A stretch of DNA of 34,147 nt, taken from positions 1 through 34,147 of the forward strand of contig CAXXWB010000015.1 of NCBI GenBank assembly GCA_963677505.2, written 5' to 3'. Numbering within the stretch: position 1 is the stretch's first letter; each line of letters begins with the position of its first letter. This DNA comes from JBGSUZ01 sp963677505 (GTDB taxonomy: Bacteria; Bacillota; Clostridia; Peptostreptococcales; Acidaminobacteraceae). Shown piece by piece: positions 1 to 7,587 of the stretch. The translations under genes were made by a program, and so were the position numbers. The notes beneath the pieces are model-generated. The model did not search any database, was not told the DNA's origin, and saw only the letters and a program-made list of their open reading frames with translations.

Positions 1-213
1 ATTAACAATCCTAAAATTATTTTGGCAGATGAGCCCACAGGAAACCTAGATTCTGAGTCCACTGAAATCGTTTATGATCTTTTACGAGATATCAATCGCC
101 AATTGGGTACCACCTTCGTTATCATTACCCACGACCGCCGCATCGCTGAAAAAACTGACCGCATTATAGAAATTAAAGATGGTCGGATTCACAGTGACTA
201 CGCACGTTATTAA
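1..213 (+). CDS. ABC transporter ATP-binding protein, C-terminal part (5' end outside the window)
   Basis: The reading frame is open from base 1, so the gene starts before the window and only about 70 residues are visible. They contain the Walker B and D-loop segment (ILADEPTGNLD) followed by the H-loop (VIITHDRR), which is the end of an ABC ATPase nucleotide-binding domain. The EPTGNLD form is typical of the LolD/MacB/FtsE branch, in which the ATPase drives an FtsX-like permease acting on lipoproteins, peptides or macrolides. The protein ends soon after the H-loop, as a stand-alone ATPase subunit does. The cognate permease is not in view and is not downstream, because a strong terminator follows at once. 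The substrate cannot be told from this piece. Confidence 0.9.
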   Translation: MNNPKIILADEPTGNLDSESTEIVYDLLRDINRQLGTTFVIITHDRRIAEKTDRIIEIKDGRIHSDYARY

Positions 214-228
214 TGCTTCTCAAAAACA

Positions 229-268
229 CAAAAGGATGTACAAATATTACCTCTGTACATCCTTTTTA
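229..268. terminator. Rho-independent terminator after the ABC ATPase gene
   Basis: AAAAGGATGTACA pairs with TGTACATCCTTTT across an 11-base loop, with T-rich sequence on the plus-strand side. It lies 16 bases after the ABC ATPase stop. The A-rich flank on the other side means it could also serve the converging macro-domain gene. Confidence 0.85.
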
Positions 269-313
269 TTGTTCTTAAGTTAAACACAATCCTTTAATGG
301 AGGGTCAATATCC

Positions 314-925
314 TTAATCTTGATTTTGAAACAAACGATTGTGATCCTTTACCATCCAAGTATGATGTTCTCCTTCTTTTAATTTTTCTTCCATCATTTC
401 TCTAAACTCATCCCCTTTAAAGAGCTTTACCAAATGATTGTAATAACCATAGGCTTCTTGGTCGAAACAAACAAATACAACTTCTTCTATTTCAGGATGC
501 GTTTTTAAAAAGATGTAAACCGCATGGAACGCAATCTCACAAGCCTCTTTTAAAGGGAACCCATATGCTCCAGTGCTAATGCTTGGGAAGGCTATATGGA
601 AAATTTTATTCTCGATGGCTAGGTTTAGACTGTTCTCATAGCAAAGTGCCAAACTTTCCGCTTCATGTTGTTGACCACCTTGCCAAACGGGTCCTACGGT
701 GTGAATCACATAATCGGCCTTGAGGTTAAAGGCTGGAGTAATTTTTGCCTCTCCAACTTTGCAGCCATGAAGTTCCCTACAGGCTTCCAGTAGTTTTGGT
801 CCCGCCGCTTTATGAATGGCCCCATCTACGCCACCGCCACCTAATAGAGCAGCATTTGCCGCATTGACTATTGCTTGAATCTCTAACTTTGTAATGTCTT
901 CCAATATAATTTTAATTCGTTCCAT
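314..925 (-). CDS. Macro-domain protein, probable O-acetyl-ADP-ribose deacetylase (YmdB-like)
   Basis: This is a single macro domain of about 180 residues plus a charged 25-residue tail. Visible signatures are the ADP-ribose-binding Asp10 after the first strand, NAAN at 21-24, the glycine loop GGGGVDGAI at 29-37, the strand VIHTVGPVW near 73-81, and SISTGAYGFP near 115-124. These match the MacroD/YmdB class, whose members bind ADP-ribose and hydrolyse O-acetyl-ADP-ribose or remove ADP-ribose from proteins. It is cytoplasmic. I place the start at the ATG at 923-925 because AAGGAGG sits 5 bases before it; an ATG 24 bases further up has no such site. It is transcribed alone, divergently from the secreted protein at 1101. 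The exact substrate is inferred from the family only. Confidence 0.9.
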   Translation of the reverse strand: MERIKIILEDITKLEIQAIVNAANAALLGGGGVDGAIHKAAGPKLLEACRELHGCKVGEAKITPAFNLKADYVIHTVGPVWQGGQQHEAESLALCYENSLNLAIENKIFHIAFPSISTGAYGFPLKEACEIAFHAVYIFLKTHPEIEEVVFVCFDQEAYGYYNHLVKLFKGDEFREMMEEKLKEGEHHTWMVKDHNRLFQNQD

Positions 926-1100
926 AAAAGCCTCCTTATTTTTCCCCAATAATTAATTGTTGATTTCAAATTTCTCTAAATACATACAAGAATCAGTAGA
1001 ATAGTGTACAATATAGTATATATATCCAAATTTAAATCTATCTATTCATATAGCGATTTATTCCATATGATAAAGATACATCCATTGGGGGAGGCTTATT

Positions 1101-2453
1101 ATGATTAAAAAGGTAATCTCATTGCTTGTTGTATTTTCAATGACCATAGGGTCTGTATTTGCAACTGCTTACGATCAAGAGGGCATTAAAAAAGAAATCT
1201 ATGACAATGCATCTCAGTACAAGACAGAATTTGACGTGGAATATCTAGGAGACACCTCTAATTTAAGCAAAATGTTGGACGTAGCTGTTGATGATGCCTT
1301 TAAGATGGATGATTATCTTTACTACCTGCTTTCTAGCTATGAAGTAAATTACAGATACACCCCAGATAAAGCCACTATTCACATGTCGGTTAAATACCTT
1401 AGCACTGTCCAACAGGAAGCTTTTGTCCGTAAGGAAGTTGAGAGAATTTTATTAGAGCTCAAGCTTGATGACCTTAGCGACTATCAACGTATCGCAAAAA
1501 TAGCCGACTATATGGATGCCCGCTTCGTTTATGATGAGACCCTTGTTAATCACGATGCTTATCATTTGATTACTTCCTACGAAGGGGTTTGCCAAGCTTA
1601 TTCAGAGCTATTTTATCTCCTTGCAAAAGGTGCAGACGTTCCTGTTAGAAATCAAGATGGCGAACTGGATGGTACGGGCCATCTATGGAATTTAGTTAAA
1701 ATTCATGATAGTTGGTATCATATTGACATTACCAATTTTAATATTTTTAAACACACCACTTCGATTCTTCAAGGTTCTGAGGATTTAACTGCAAAAGGTT
1801 TTACTTGGGACACACTTCTTGAACCCGCCGTAGATAAAGTTGGCGAGGTGGATACTAACTACAATTCTAAAACCTATGACCCTAGTAAAATTCAGGCTAA
1901 TATTATGCCTAAGACTTTTGATTACAAAATGTCGGACACTGCTAAAGCCTCAGAGGATCGTATAACTAGCTTCAAAGCTTATAAGAAAATTTTAAAGAAC
2001 TACTTTGACAATCAGCCTGAAAATAATAGCCCCGCCCTCTATCAAGATGCATTGATTACTTTTTCTAAACTAAAAACAATCAACCTTGAACCAGACACGG
2101 TGAGTTCTTTTGAAGCCGATTTTTCAGAATTGAAGGCTGAAAACAATAAGATGGTCCTCAATTATATCACTGCCAATATTGGGAAAGCCAACGCTATGGT
2201 GGCCAAAACAGCCAGTGAAACAAATCTAAAAAGTGCCTTAAAGCTATTAGAAGATACTAAAGCATATGTTCCTAAATTGCTTTATGATAAAGAAAATTTG
2301 GCTTACTACAATAAAGTTTTAGATACCCATATTAAAAAATATGCCCAAAAATTGATCACTTATTATGTGAACCAGTACAAAAAAACTAAGAAAATGACTT
2401 ACAAAACAACTTATACAGCCCTCGCTAAAAAATACAGTATCACGATTAAATAA
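1101..2453 (+). CDS. Secreted transglutaminase-like domain protein
   Basis: The 450-residue protein begins with a classic signal peptide (KK, then a hydrophobic run to about residue 20, cleavage near ATA at 21-23). The centre carries a transglutaminase-like core with a complete Cys-His-Asp triad: Cys164 in GVCQAYSE, His194 in GTGHLWNLV and Asp209 in YHIDITN. Clostridial proteins with this layout are extracytoplasmic and are thought to act as proteases or cross-linking enzymes on the cell surface; the actual reaction is unknown. Residues about 280-450 are predicted helical, very rich in Lys and Tyr, with no recognised domain, and may bind the cell wall. GGGGGAGG 10 bases upstream supports the ATG. 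It is monocistronic and ends 4 bases from the converging gene at 2458. Confidence 0.85.
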   Translation: MIKKVISLLVVFSMTIGSVFATAYDQEGIKKEIYDNASQYKTEFDVEYLGDTSNLSKMLDVAVDDAFKMDDYLYYLLSSYEVNYRYTPDKATIHMSVKYLSTVQQEAFVRKEVERILLELKLDDLSDYQRIAKIADYMDARFVYDETLVNHDAYHLITSYEGVCQAYSELFYLLAKGADVPVRNQDGELDGTGHLWNLVKIHDSWYHIDITNFNIFKHTTSILQGSEDLTAKGFTWDTLLEPAVDKVGEVDTNYNSKTYDPSKIQANIMPKTFDYKMSDTAKASEDRITSFKAYKKILKNYFDNQPENNSPALYQDALITFSKLKTINLEPDTVSSFEADFSELKAENNKMVLNYITANIGKANAMVAKTASETNLKSALKLLEDTKAYVPKLLYDKENLAYYNKVLDTHIKKYAQKLITYYVNQYKKTKKMTYKTTYTALAKKYSITIK

Positions 2454-2457
2454 CTAA

Positions 2458-3084
2458 CTATTCTTGATGGTCAACTGCGAACATGAGAAATCCGCAGAAG
2501 GCACCATTGTCTGTCATAAGTTCTGGCTCTGCCTGATTTCTCAAAGCGATCACCCAGTCTCGATAGGCTGTGTAAAAACTATAATCTGGTTTTGTCACAT
2601 ATTTCAGGTCATCTGCCTCAAAATAGGCGATGGCCTGTTTTGTTGTTGTGGGCTTTACAACCAGCTCCCCATAAGGATTGGAGTAGTAAAGTACACAAGT
2701 TATTATAGGCCATTTTGCATTCCCATACCTTCTAAGCATTTCAACAATGCCTTCAAATCCCGCCTGTTGATTGCCATGAAGCAATTCTTTGTAATGGTTG
2801 ACCAATATCTGCTTTTCTTCATCCGAATAGGCAGAAGCCATTTTTTTTAAAGCAGTCTTTTCAAAAACAGAAACCAGAGTGGAACCCGTAACAATCTTAA
2901 CAATAACCTGAAATACTTCTTCGTAATTTTCGAAATCTTCAAGGCGCAGTTGGGTCGCACACAGCTTTACAAACTTTTCGATGTGATGTTTTTTTGTTAA
3001 CTGTTTCATAACAGGGTGTTCTGACCCGCCTGGGTAGTGAACTAAGAACAACTCTTGTTGTCTTTTAAATTTTTCCATGTTCAT
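2458..3084 (-). CDS. Conserved-looking protein of unknown function (208 aa)
   Basis: I do not recognise this family. The protein is soluble, with no signal peptide or membrane segment, and is mostly helical and charged in its first 120 residues. A more mixed second half has several aromatic residues (TCVLYYSNPYGEL, YSFYTAYRDWV) and a final stretch GAFCGFLMFAV. AAGGAGGT lies about 10 bases before the ATG at 3082-3084, so the start is well supported even though a second ATG follows two codons later. It is 30 bases downstream of the glutaredoxin-like gene on the same strand and is probably co-transcribed with it, which hints at a thiol or stress role without proving one. The codon pattern and ribosome site indicate a real gene. 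Confidence 0.7.
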   Translation of the reverse strand: MNMEKFKRQQELFLVHYPGGSEHPVMKQLTKKHHIEKFVKLCATQLRLEDFENYEEVFQVIVKIVTGSTLVSVFEKTALKKMASAYSDEEKQILVNHYKELLHGNQQAGFEGIVEMLRRYGNAKWPIITCVLYYSNPYGELVVKPTTTKQAIAYFEADDLKYVTKPDYSFYTAYRDWVIALRNQAEPELMTDNGAFCGFLMFAVDHQE

Positions 3085-3114
3085 TGAGTGCCTAACCTCC
3101 TTAACTTCACAGTG

Positions 3115-3465
3115 TTAGAGCAGTGTGCGCAAATCCACTTGAAAGACCTCTTTACAGGCTGGACAAGTGACTTTAATCGTCATTTCCTTTCTAGGAACCC
3201 GCATTTGTGTCATGCATTTTGGACACGAAATTACTTTTTTGCCAAATAGAGCTTCCAATCTTTGTTGATTAAAGCCCATGATAATTTCATCGTCTACTTT
3301 AATAACGGGAACGCCTTGGGCCTTCATAGCTCTCATCTCTGCCTGAGCACTTGGGTCATTATCTACTTTCTTCTCTATAAAATTTACACCCTTTTCTCTT
3401 AAAAAAGCTTTGGCTTTTTGACAATAGCCACAACTATCGCTTGAATATACTATAACCCTTTGCAT
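3115..3465 (-). CDS. Glutaredoxin-like protein fused to a C-terminal zinc-ribbon
   Basis: Residues 1-75 form a thioredoxin-fold glutaredoxin of the NrdH/Grx type: active site Cys12-Gly-Tyr-Cys15, cis-Pro in GVPVI at 51-55, and the glutathione-type MGF turn at 63-65. Residues 81-104 add two CxxC pairs, Cys81/Cys84 and Cys101/Cys104, spaced like a small zinc ribbon. Stand-alone glutaredoxins are 75-85 residues, so this 116-residue form is an extended variant. The likely role is reduction of disulfides, or metal-linked redox sensing if the ribbon holds zinc; the partner is unknown. AAAGGAG lies 8 bases before the ATG. It leads a two-gene unit with the unknown protein at 2458 and follows the pirin relic, which may once have been in the same operon. 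Confidence 0.85.
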   Translation of the reverse strand: MQRVIVYSSDSCGYCQKAKAFLREKGVNFIEKKVDNDPSAQAEMRAMKAQGVPVIKVDDEIIMGFNQQRLEALFGKKVISCPKCMTQMRVPRKEMTIKVTCPACKEVFQVDLRTLL

Positions 3466-3481
3466 TTAATCCACTCCTTTG

Positions 3482-3684
3482 ATAAAAGTTGGCATCTTAG
3501 CAATCGTTCCCAAGGCTGTCTCCATGTTCAATTTCGCCTTGAATCAGATAGGTAATGGTTTCTATCCCTCTGTGAGGGTGCCAGGGAAAACCTTTGATAT
3601 AGTCGGGTAAGCTTTACCCCTGCACCATCTGTCGCGGATTTTCCAGTAATGACCCTGCTTTCTTTGTTTATACCCAACTTTTAT
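3482..3684. repeat. 11-bp inverted repeat bracketing the pirin relic
   Basis: ATAAAAGTTGG at 3482-3492 is exactly inverted as CCAACTTTTAT at 3674-3684. The two arms closely enclose the broken pirin gene. There is no transposase, target duplication or hairpin-sized spacing, so the pair may be chance or may mark a recombination scar. Confidence 0.4.
3497..3677 (-). pseudogene. Pirin-family gene relic
   Basis: Reading the minus strand, about 3606-3677 gives a peptide with VITGKSATDGAGVKLTR, the usual start of a bacterial pirin. After a one-frame change at about 3602-3606 the sequence continues as DYIKGFPWHPHRGIETITY and LIQGEIEHGDSLGN, the metal-site region of the same family, then meets a stop at 3497-3499. 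Compared with family members recalled from memory, roughly 24 codons between the two pieces (the FG...DPF...LDAFDS segment) are gone, and everything after the first cupin half, well over 100 codons, is missing. No ATG or ribosome site remains; TTG at 3675-3677 is only the edge of recognisable sequence. Pirins are cupin proteins, some with quercetinase activity. Confidence 0.8.
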
Positions 3685-3723
3685 TAAAAAATAATGGCGA
3701 AAACTAGGATGGGACGCCTCTTC

Positions 3724-4269
3724 TCATTCTTTTATGTACTGTTCTTTCTTGAGCCTCTTGATTTCCATTGAAATTTTAAAGATTCCTATGACAACCAAAA
3801 TAGCTAATAGACTCACGAAAGCAGTAAAAATGCCATATTTAAGAATATTATATGTCATATAGAGTCTGTACATATTGAATACACTTAAGATGCTGTTTGG
3901 CGTAATGACTAACAATAAAAGGAGAATACGCTTGTAATGTTTAATTTTAGAGTCAATATCCGAGTACAATTCAAATTCTCCTTCATATGCTTTTTTTCTA
4001 AAATAGGCCCAGCGCAGTAGAGAGTCCACATATTCTACCCCAGTTTCTTCAAGAAAGTGTATGTATGAAATACTTTCAGAACTGGAGGGTAGCCCCTTCA
4101 GAAATTCTAGCCGGTAGATGTACTGATCTTGTCGATTCTCCTCAAAAACATATTTGCAGAAGCCTACACGAACCAATTGTAAACCTCTCTCTGACATTTT
4201 ATTGAGCCATTGCTCTTCCTTTTCATATTGCCATGCAAAAAATAATTTATGCTTTGTATGCTTCATCAT
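3724..4269 (-). CDS. DUF2812 membrane protein, partner of the PadR regulator
   Basis: The N-terminal 110 residues match the DUF2812 pattern: a start like KHKLFFAWQYEKEEQWLNKM, then YRLEFLK and a later YFRKKAYEGEFELYSD. Two hydrophobic segments, about 112-130 and 140-162, anchor it in the membrane, and a basic tail follows. The function of DUF2812 is not known. These proteins are commonly encoded directly after a PadR regulator, as here, and are thought to take part in a membrane stress or efflux response. The start codon overlaps the padR stop (ATGATGA, 4 bases), so translation is coupled. Expression should be controlled by the promoter and operators at 4608-4659. Confidence 0.85.
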   Translation of the reverse strand: MMKHTKHKLFFAWQYEKEEQWLNKMSERGLQLVRVGFCKYVFEENRQDQYIYRLEFLKGLPSSSESISYIHFLEETGVEYVDSLLRWAYFRKKAYEGEFELYSDIDSKIKHYKRILLLLLVITPNSILSVFNMYRLYMTYNILKYGIFTAFVSLLAILVVIGIFKISMEIKRLKKEQYIKE

Positions 4270-4592
4270 TCTTCACCCCCAACAATTTCTTCACCATTTT
4301 TTATAAGTTCCTGCAATCTTTCAAGTTCACCCTTAACAACCGTTTTACCGATTTCAGTAATCAGATATTCCTTTTTTCTCATATTAGATTCCCCTGGTAA
4401 GGCTTTAATAAAGCCTTTGTCTAGCAACGTACCAATTGCGCCATAAAGGGTTCCAGCCGCAAGCGTTACTCTTCCGCCACTTAGCCCAACCACATTTTGA
4501 ATAATGCCATAGCCGTGAAGTGGTGTGTAAAGTGATAATAGAATATAATAGACCGCCTCCGTCAAAACAATTTTCTCTCTATATTGATTCAT
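4266..4592 (-). CDS. PadR-family transcriptional regulator
   Basis: This 108-residue protein is a minimal PadR repressor. It shows a winged helix with the family's HGYGI segment near residues 26-30, the recognition-helix region LAAGTLYGAIGTLLDKG near 45-61, and a wing ending in KKEYLITEIGK, followed by one C-terminal helix for dimerisation. PadR proteins bind AT-rich dyads as dimers and release them on binding a ligand, often a toxic compound or antibiotic. GGAGG lies 8 bases before the ATG. It is the first gene of an operon with DUF2812, and two palindromes at its own promoter strongly suggest autorepression. The inducer cannot be told. Confidence 0.93.
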   Translation of the reverse strand: MNQYREKIVLTEAVYYILLSLYTPLHGYGIIQNVVGLSGGRVTLAAGTLYGAIGTLLDKGFIKALPGESNMRKKEYLITEIGKTVVKGELERLQELIKNGEEIVGGEE

Positions 4593-4607
4593 TTAATCGT
4601 CCTCCGT

Positions 4608-4659
4608 TATATCGTCTTCCGATATACTAAATTGTATCGGTTGCCGATATATTTGTCAA
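4608..4659 (-). promoter_or_regulatory. padR promoter with two dyad operators
   Basis: On the minus strand TTGACA (4659-4654) and TACAAT (4636-4631) are separated by exactly 17 bases, a near-consensus sigma-A promoter. One palindrome, TATCGG/CCGATA with a 3-base centre (4635-4649), lies within the spacer and touches the -10. A second, TATATCG/CGATATA with a 5-base centre (4608-4626), covers the likely transcription start. The two share the CGATA half-site, as expected for a PadR dimer operator, and would block RNA polymerase. Confidence 0.85.
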
Positions 4660-4733
4660 TAGTCCTCCTCGATTTACTCACTACACTGTTTTTAGTGCTA
4701 GTGCTACCTTCAAAACCGTCTTTTTTCAGGGCA

Positions 4734-4792
4734 TAAAAAAAGACAAAGTAAGTAGGTTATCTATCCACCTAAAACTTTGCCTTTTTTTGTAA
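4734..4792. terminator. Bidirectional terminator after the polysaccharide operon
   Basis: AAAAAAAGACAAAGT pairs with ACTTTGCCTTTTTTT with one mismatch, and an inner TAGGT/ACCTA pair extends the hairpin. It lies just beyond the lipoprotein gene on the minus strand, closing the operon that begins near 12735, and has a T run in both directions. Confidence 0.8.
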
Positions 4793-4827
4793 TTTAAATT
4801 CATTTCAAGTTCAATTTCAACCTAAGC

Positions 4828-5178
4828 CTATTTAGTCACGCGTTTCCAAGTCACTTCATAGTCATTGTAAACTGTTTTTAAAACATCGCCTTCTAAAGTA
4901 AAGTTAAGAATAATCGCATCCGAACCGTCAGTATACTCTGGGTTGCTGATTTTGATTTGCTTATTCTCTACAATTTCATAAGTATAATCTAAATCGTTTA
5001 AGCCTTTGTACTTGCCGTCCGCTGTGTATTCTACCACTGTACCGTCTTGCTCTGATTGCCATGTACCAACGATGTTCACTGCAGGCGTTTCTGATTTAAC
5101 AGCAGAATTTACAGCACTGCAACCTACTGCCATGACTAAAGCCAATACCATTGTTAAAACCCAAACAACTCTTTTCAT
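4828..5178 (-). CDS. Small lipoprotein, lipocalin-like fold suspected
   Basis: The 116-residue product has a lipoprotein signal peptide ending in the lipobox VMAVGC, with Cys20 as the lipidated residue. The mature part is beta-rich: VGTWQSEQDGTVVEYTADG is the kind of opening seen in small DUF5640/lipocalin-like proteins, with GTW, a TADGKY turn and a closing YEVTWKRV strand. It should be attached to the outer face of the membrane. The ATG overlaps the csaB stop by one base, so it is the last gene of the polysaccharide operon and its translation depends on csaB. A role in surface polymer handling is suggested only by that position. Confidence 0.75.
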   Translation of the reverse strand: MKRVVWVLTMVLALVMAVGCSAVNSAVKSETPAVNIVGTWQSEQDGTVVEYTADGKYKGLNDLDYTYEIVENKQIKISNPEYTDGSDAIILNFTLEGDVLKTVYNDYEVTWKRVTK

Positions 5179-6254
5179 TAATTTCTTTCCCCCTGAATCA
5201 ATTGCATCATAATTGTGCGGTTTATTTCAGCCAACTGCTTTGCTGCCTCTCTTCCCTTTTCCAACTGCGTCAAGTAGCTATCCTCTTGGTCTATCACCCT
5301 TTGGAATTGCTCTTTTAAAGACTCTACTGTCAATTGGTCCAGATTCTCTATATGGGCTTGTTGCATAGCAGTAGTGAACGCATTAACCTTTGGATCATAG
5401 GAGACACCTACAAAAGGCGTTTCCACTAATGCAGATAAAATTAAAGAATGGAGTCGCATCCCTATAAATACTTTGCTGGATGCAATACTTGCAATGATTT
5501 GTTCAACAGGTTCACATGGCAACAATTCTAACCCTTCTCGGGCAACTCTATCCTTCAAAACGGCTAATACGCGGTCATCAAACCCAGTTTGAAGGGGTAC
5601 TAATGTCACAAGGTAACCTTGATCCAGTAAATCATGAATAAAGGATTCAAATACACTTAGAAACGCCTCTTCATTTTTCCAAGGCCGTAGGTTAAGCGTC
5701 ACTTGCTTAGGGTTTCTCACCTGTTTTGATAAGGCCTCATATGTAAAGACCAAATCGCTGCCCAATTTCACATTTTTACTAAGACCCATTTGCTGTAAGA
5801 CCTCATAAGACTCTTTGTCTCTTACAACAACGTGATCAATACCTTTTAAAAGTAAAGCCGTCAGCCATGTCCAGAAAGTTCCCTGAATAGGACCAATGCC
5901 GTTGCCTAAAAGAAGAACTTTTTTTCCAAAGCGCTTACTAATGAAAATTAGCATTAAGTAATACATGAGAGAACGATTGCTTGTGACGTTTTGAAGCATG
6001 GAACCGCCGCCACCCACAATCACATCTGCCTGCTTAATGGCATTGACAATTTCCTTGTAATGGTTACGACTAACGCCTTTAATACCATGAAGACTCTCTG
6101 TCCCCTTAACGTTATAAGTCAGAGCCGTTAACTCAGCATCGGGCACACAGTCTAAAATTAATTTTTTCGTACAACTGAGAAGCAATTCATCTCCTAAGTT
6201 AGACGATCCATAATAGCCTATAATAAAAAACTGTTTAAGCGCTTTGTTTTTCAT
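5178..6254 (-). CDS. csaB: Polysaccharide pyruvyl transferase, CsaB type
   Basis: CsaB enzymes transfer pyruvate from phosphoenolpyruvate to a sugar of the secondary cell-wall polymer, creating the ketal that surface-layer (SLH) proteins bind. The 358-residue product shows the family marks: an opening IIGYYGSSNLGDELLL, the loop VIVGGGGSMLQ, LLLGNGIGPIQG, the pair GSDLVF, and near the end MRLHSLILSAL followed by PFVGVSYDPKV. GGAGA 6 bases before the ATG at 6252-6254 marks the start; an ATG nine codons upstream has no ribosome site. It overlaps the ligase-like gene by 20 bases. No SLH protein is encoded in this window, so use for S-layer anchoring is an inference. Confidence 0.9.
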   Translation of the reverse strand: MKNKALKQFFIIGYYGSSNLGDELLLSCTKKLILDCVPDAELTALTYNVKGTESLHGIKGVSRNHYKEIVNAIKQADVIVGGGGSMLQNVTSNRSLMYYLMLIFISKRFGKKVLLLGNGIGPIQGTFWTWLTALLLKGIDHVVVRDKESYEVLQQMGLSKNVKLGSDLVFTYEALSKQVRNPKQVTLNLRPWKNEEAFLSVFESFIHDLLDQGYLVTLVPLQTGFDDRVLAVLKDRVAREGLELLPCEPVEQIIASIASSKVFIGMRLHSLILSALVETPFVGVSYDPKVNAFTTAMQQAHIENLDQLTVESLKEQFQRVIDQEDSYLTQLEKGREAAKQLAEINRTIMMQLIQGERN

Positions 6255-7587
6255 TGGTAGTCTCCTCTGGACGATAGACATTAATTAGCGCAACGACGAG
6301 CCAGAAGTAGAAGACCATCGCTGGAAATTCAAAAATATTCTCTACGCAGTTTTGCGCCAATACGCCTACGGCAGCTGAAAACAAGCCAATGGTCAACCAG
6401 CGATGTTCAGGATCAAGCTGTCTTCCAATTGTTTTAACACTGAAATGAATCATAGAGCCAATCATAAACACGAAAGTTGCCGCTCCGAAAACACCCATTT
6501 CAATAAGGGTTTTTAAATAGTAATTATCTACATAAAAAGGTGCCAATTTATGATTCATAGCAACCGCACCGCCGTATCTCCCTAAGCCCAAACCAAGGAT
6601 TGGGCTTTGAGACCACTCTTCTAAGCCTGTGGTCCATCTCATAATTCTGCCCCCAGCAGCTGATTTAATCAAGTAAGTTGGGGAGAACATGAACATAATA
6701 CGCTGACTGAAGCCCCCACCAGAAAGGAGTAATACACCACCCAGTGCCCCTAAGTGCATAATCAACTTCCAATTGATGAAGAAGGCAAAAATAGCCAAAG
6801 ACAAACCAAACGCCAGCCAAGAACCTCTAGACAAGGTAAAGAATAGTCCTAAGGTCATAACACCTAAAGAACCTATATAGAACAGTCTTGGCAACCATTT
6901 TTTAGTGGATGCTGCAAGACCCATTGTAATTGGCATAAACAGTACAAAGAGAACACCTAGAATATTTGGGCTTCCAATAATGGAAAAGGCTCTCGTTCTA
7001 ACTTGCTCCGTACTATCAACCCAGTTACCTGGCATTTGAACCCCTGCCACGTATTGATAAATGGCGTGAAGACCTAAAGCCAACCCCATGACCACCATAA
7101 TATTCATGACCTTCTTAGACTGGTCTGGCGTGATGATAAATTGCGTAAAAATAAAGTACCAGAACACTTGCTGGAACACCGCTCTAAAACCTTCTATGGC
7201 GATATCCATTTCTGGAGATACCATTAAGACGTGGGCAATTCCAAGGGTAATAAACATAAGCACCGGTAAATCCATAGGCGATTGTCTGTACCTGAGAGTC
7301 CCTTCACTTTTAAACCGTTTGTAAATGAGGAGGGCAATCATGCCCACTAAAAACAGTTCATCCCAAAGGGAGGCAATCCCTGAAAATACAGCAATTTTCC
7401 GAATGAAATAATCTACAAAGATGTATCCAATCGGTATATAAATCGCGTGGTCGCTCCACTTGTCTATGGTCAGTAAAGCAACAAACAACAATAACAACAC
7501 AAGACCTATTTTTAAGCTAACCAGTGCGGCAAAAATACCAATCAGTGTGCCAATTACTTTTAATGACAGTTGATGTGTCAATTTCAC
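6235..7587 (-). CDS. O-antigen ligase/polymerase-family membrane protein
   Basis: This 450-residue polytopic protein has roughly ten to twelve hydrophobic segments and the Wzy_C/O-antigen-ligase core: IGSPNILGVLFVLFMP, the loop FFTLSRGSWLAFG with its conserved Arg, then GLGLGRYGG in the large external loop and a late LIEMGVFGAATFVFM. Family members polymerise repeat units or join finished glycan to an acceptor on the outer face of the membrane. In a Gram-positive context this means building or attaching a wall polysaccharide. The start overlaps the preceding 161-residue gene by 4 bases (ATGA), and the end overlaps csaB. Whether it is a polymerase or a ligase cannot be settled from sequence. 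Confidence 0.85.
   Translation of the reverse strand: MKLTHQLSLKVIGTLIGIFAALVSLKIGLVLLLLFVALLTIDKWSDHAIYIPIGYIFVDYFIRKIAVFSGIASLWDELFLVGMIALLIYKRFKSEGTLRYRQSPMDLPVLMFITLGIAHVLMVSPEMDIAIEGFRAVFQQVFWYFIFTQFIITPDQSKKVMNIMVVMGLALGLHAIYQYVAGVQMPGNWVDSTEQVRTRAFSIIGSPNILGVLFVLFMPITMGLAASTKKWLPRLFYIGSLGVMTLGLFFTLSRGSWLAFGLSLAIFAFFINWKLIMHLGALGGVLLLSGGGFSQRIMFMFSPTYLIKSAAGGRIMRWTTGLEEWSQSPILGLGLGRYGGAVAMNHKLAPFYVDNYYLKTLIEMGVFGAATFVFMIGSMIHFSVKTIGRQLDPEHRWLTIGLFSAAVGVLAQNCVENIFEFPAMVFYFWLVVALINVYRPEETTNEKQSA

Noticed and set aside
2464..2850. 128-codon plus-strand open frame
   Set aside because: It lies within the 208-residue minus-strand gene, which has a strong ribosome site, and its product resembles no protein pattern.
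3482..3684. Small transposable element formed by the inverted repeats around the pirin relic
   Set aside because: No transposase, no target duplication, and the interior is pirin sequence; only a scar is suggested.
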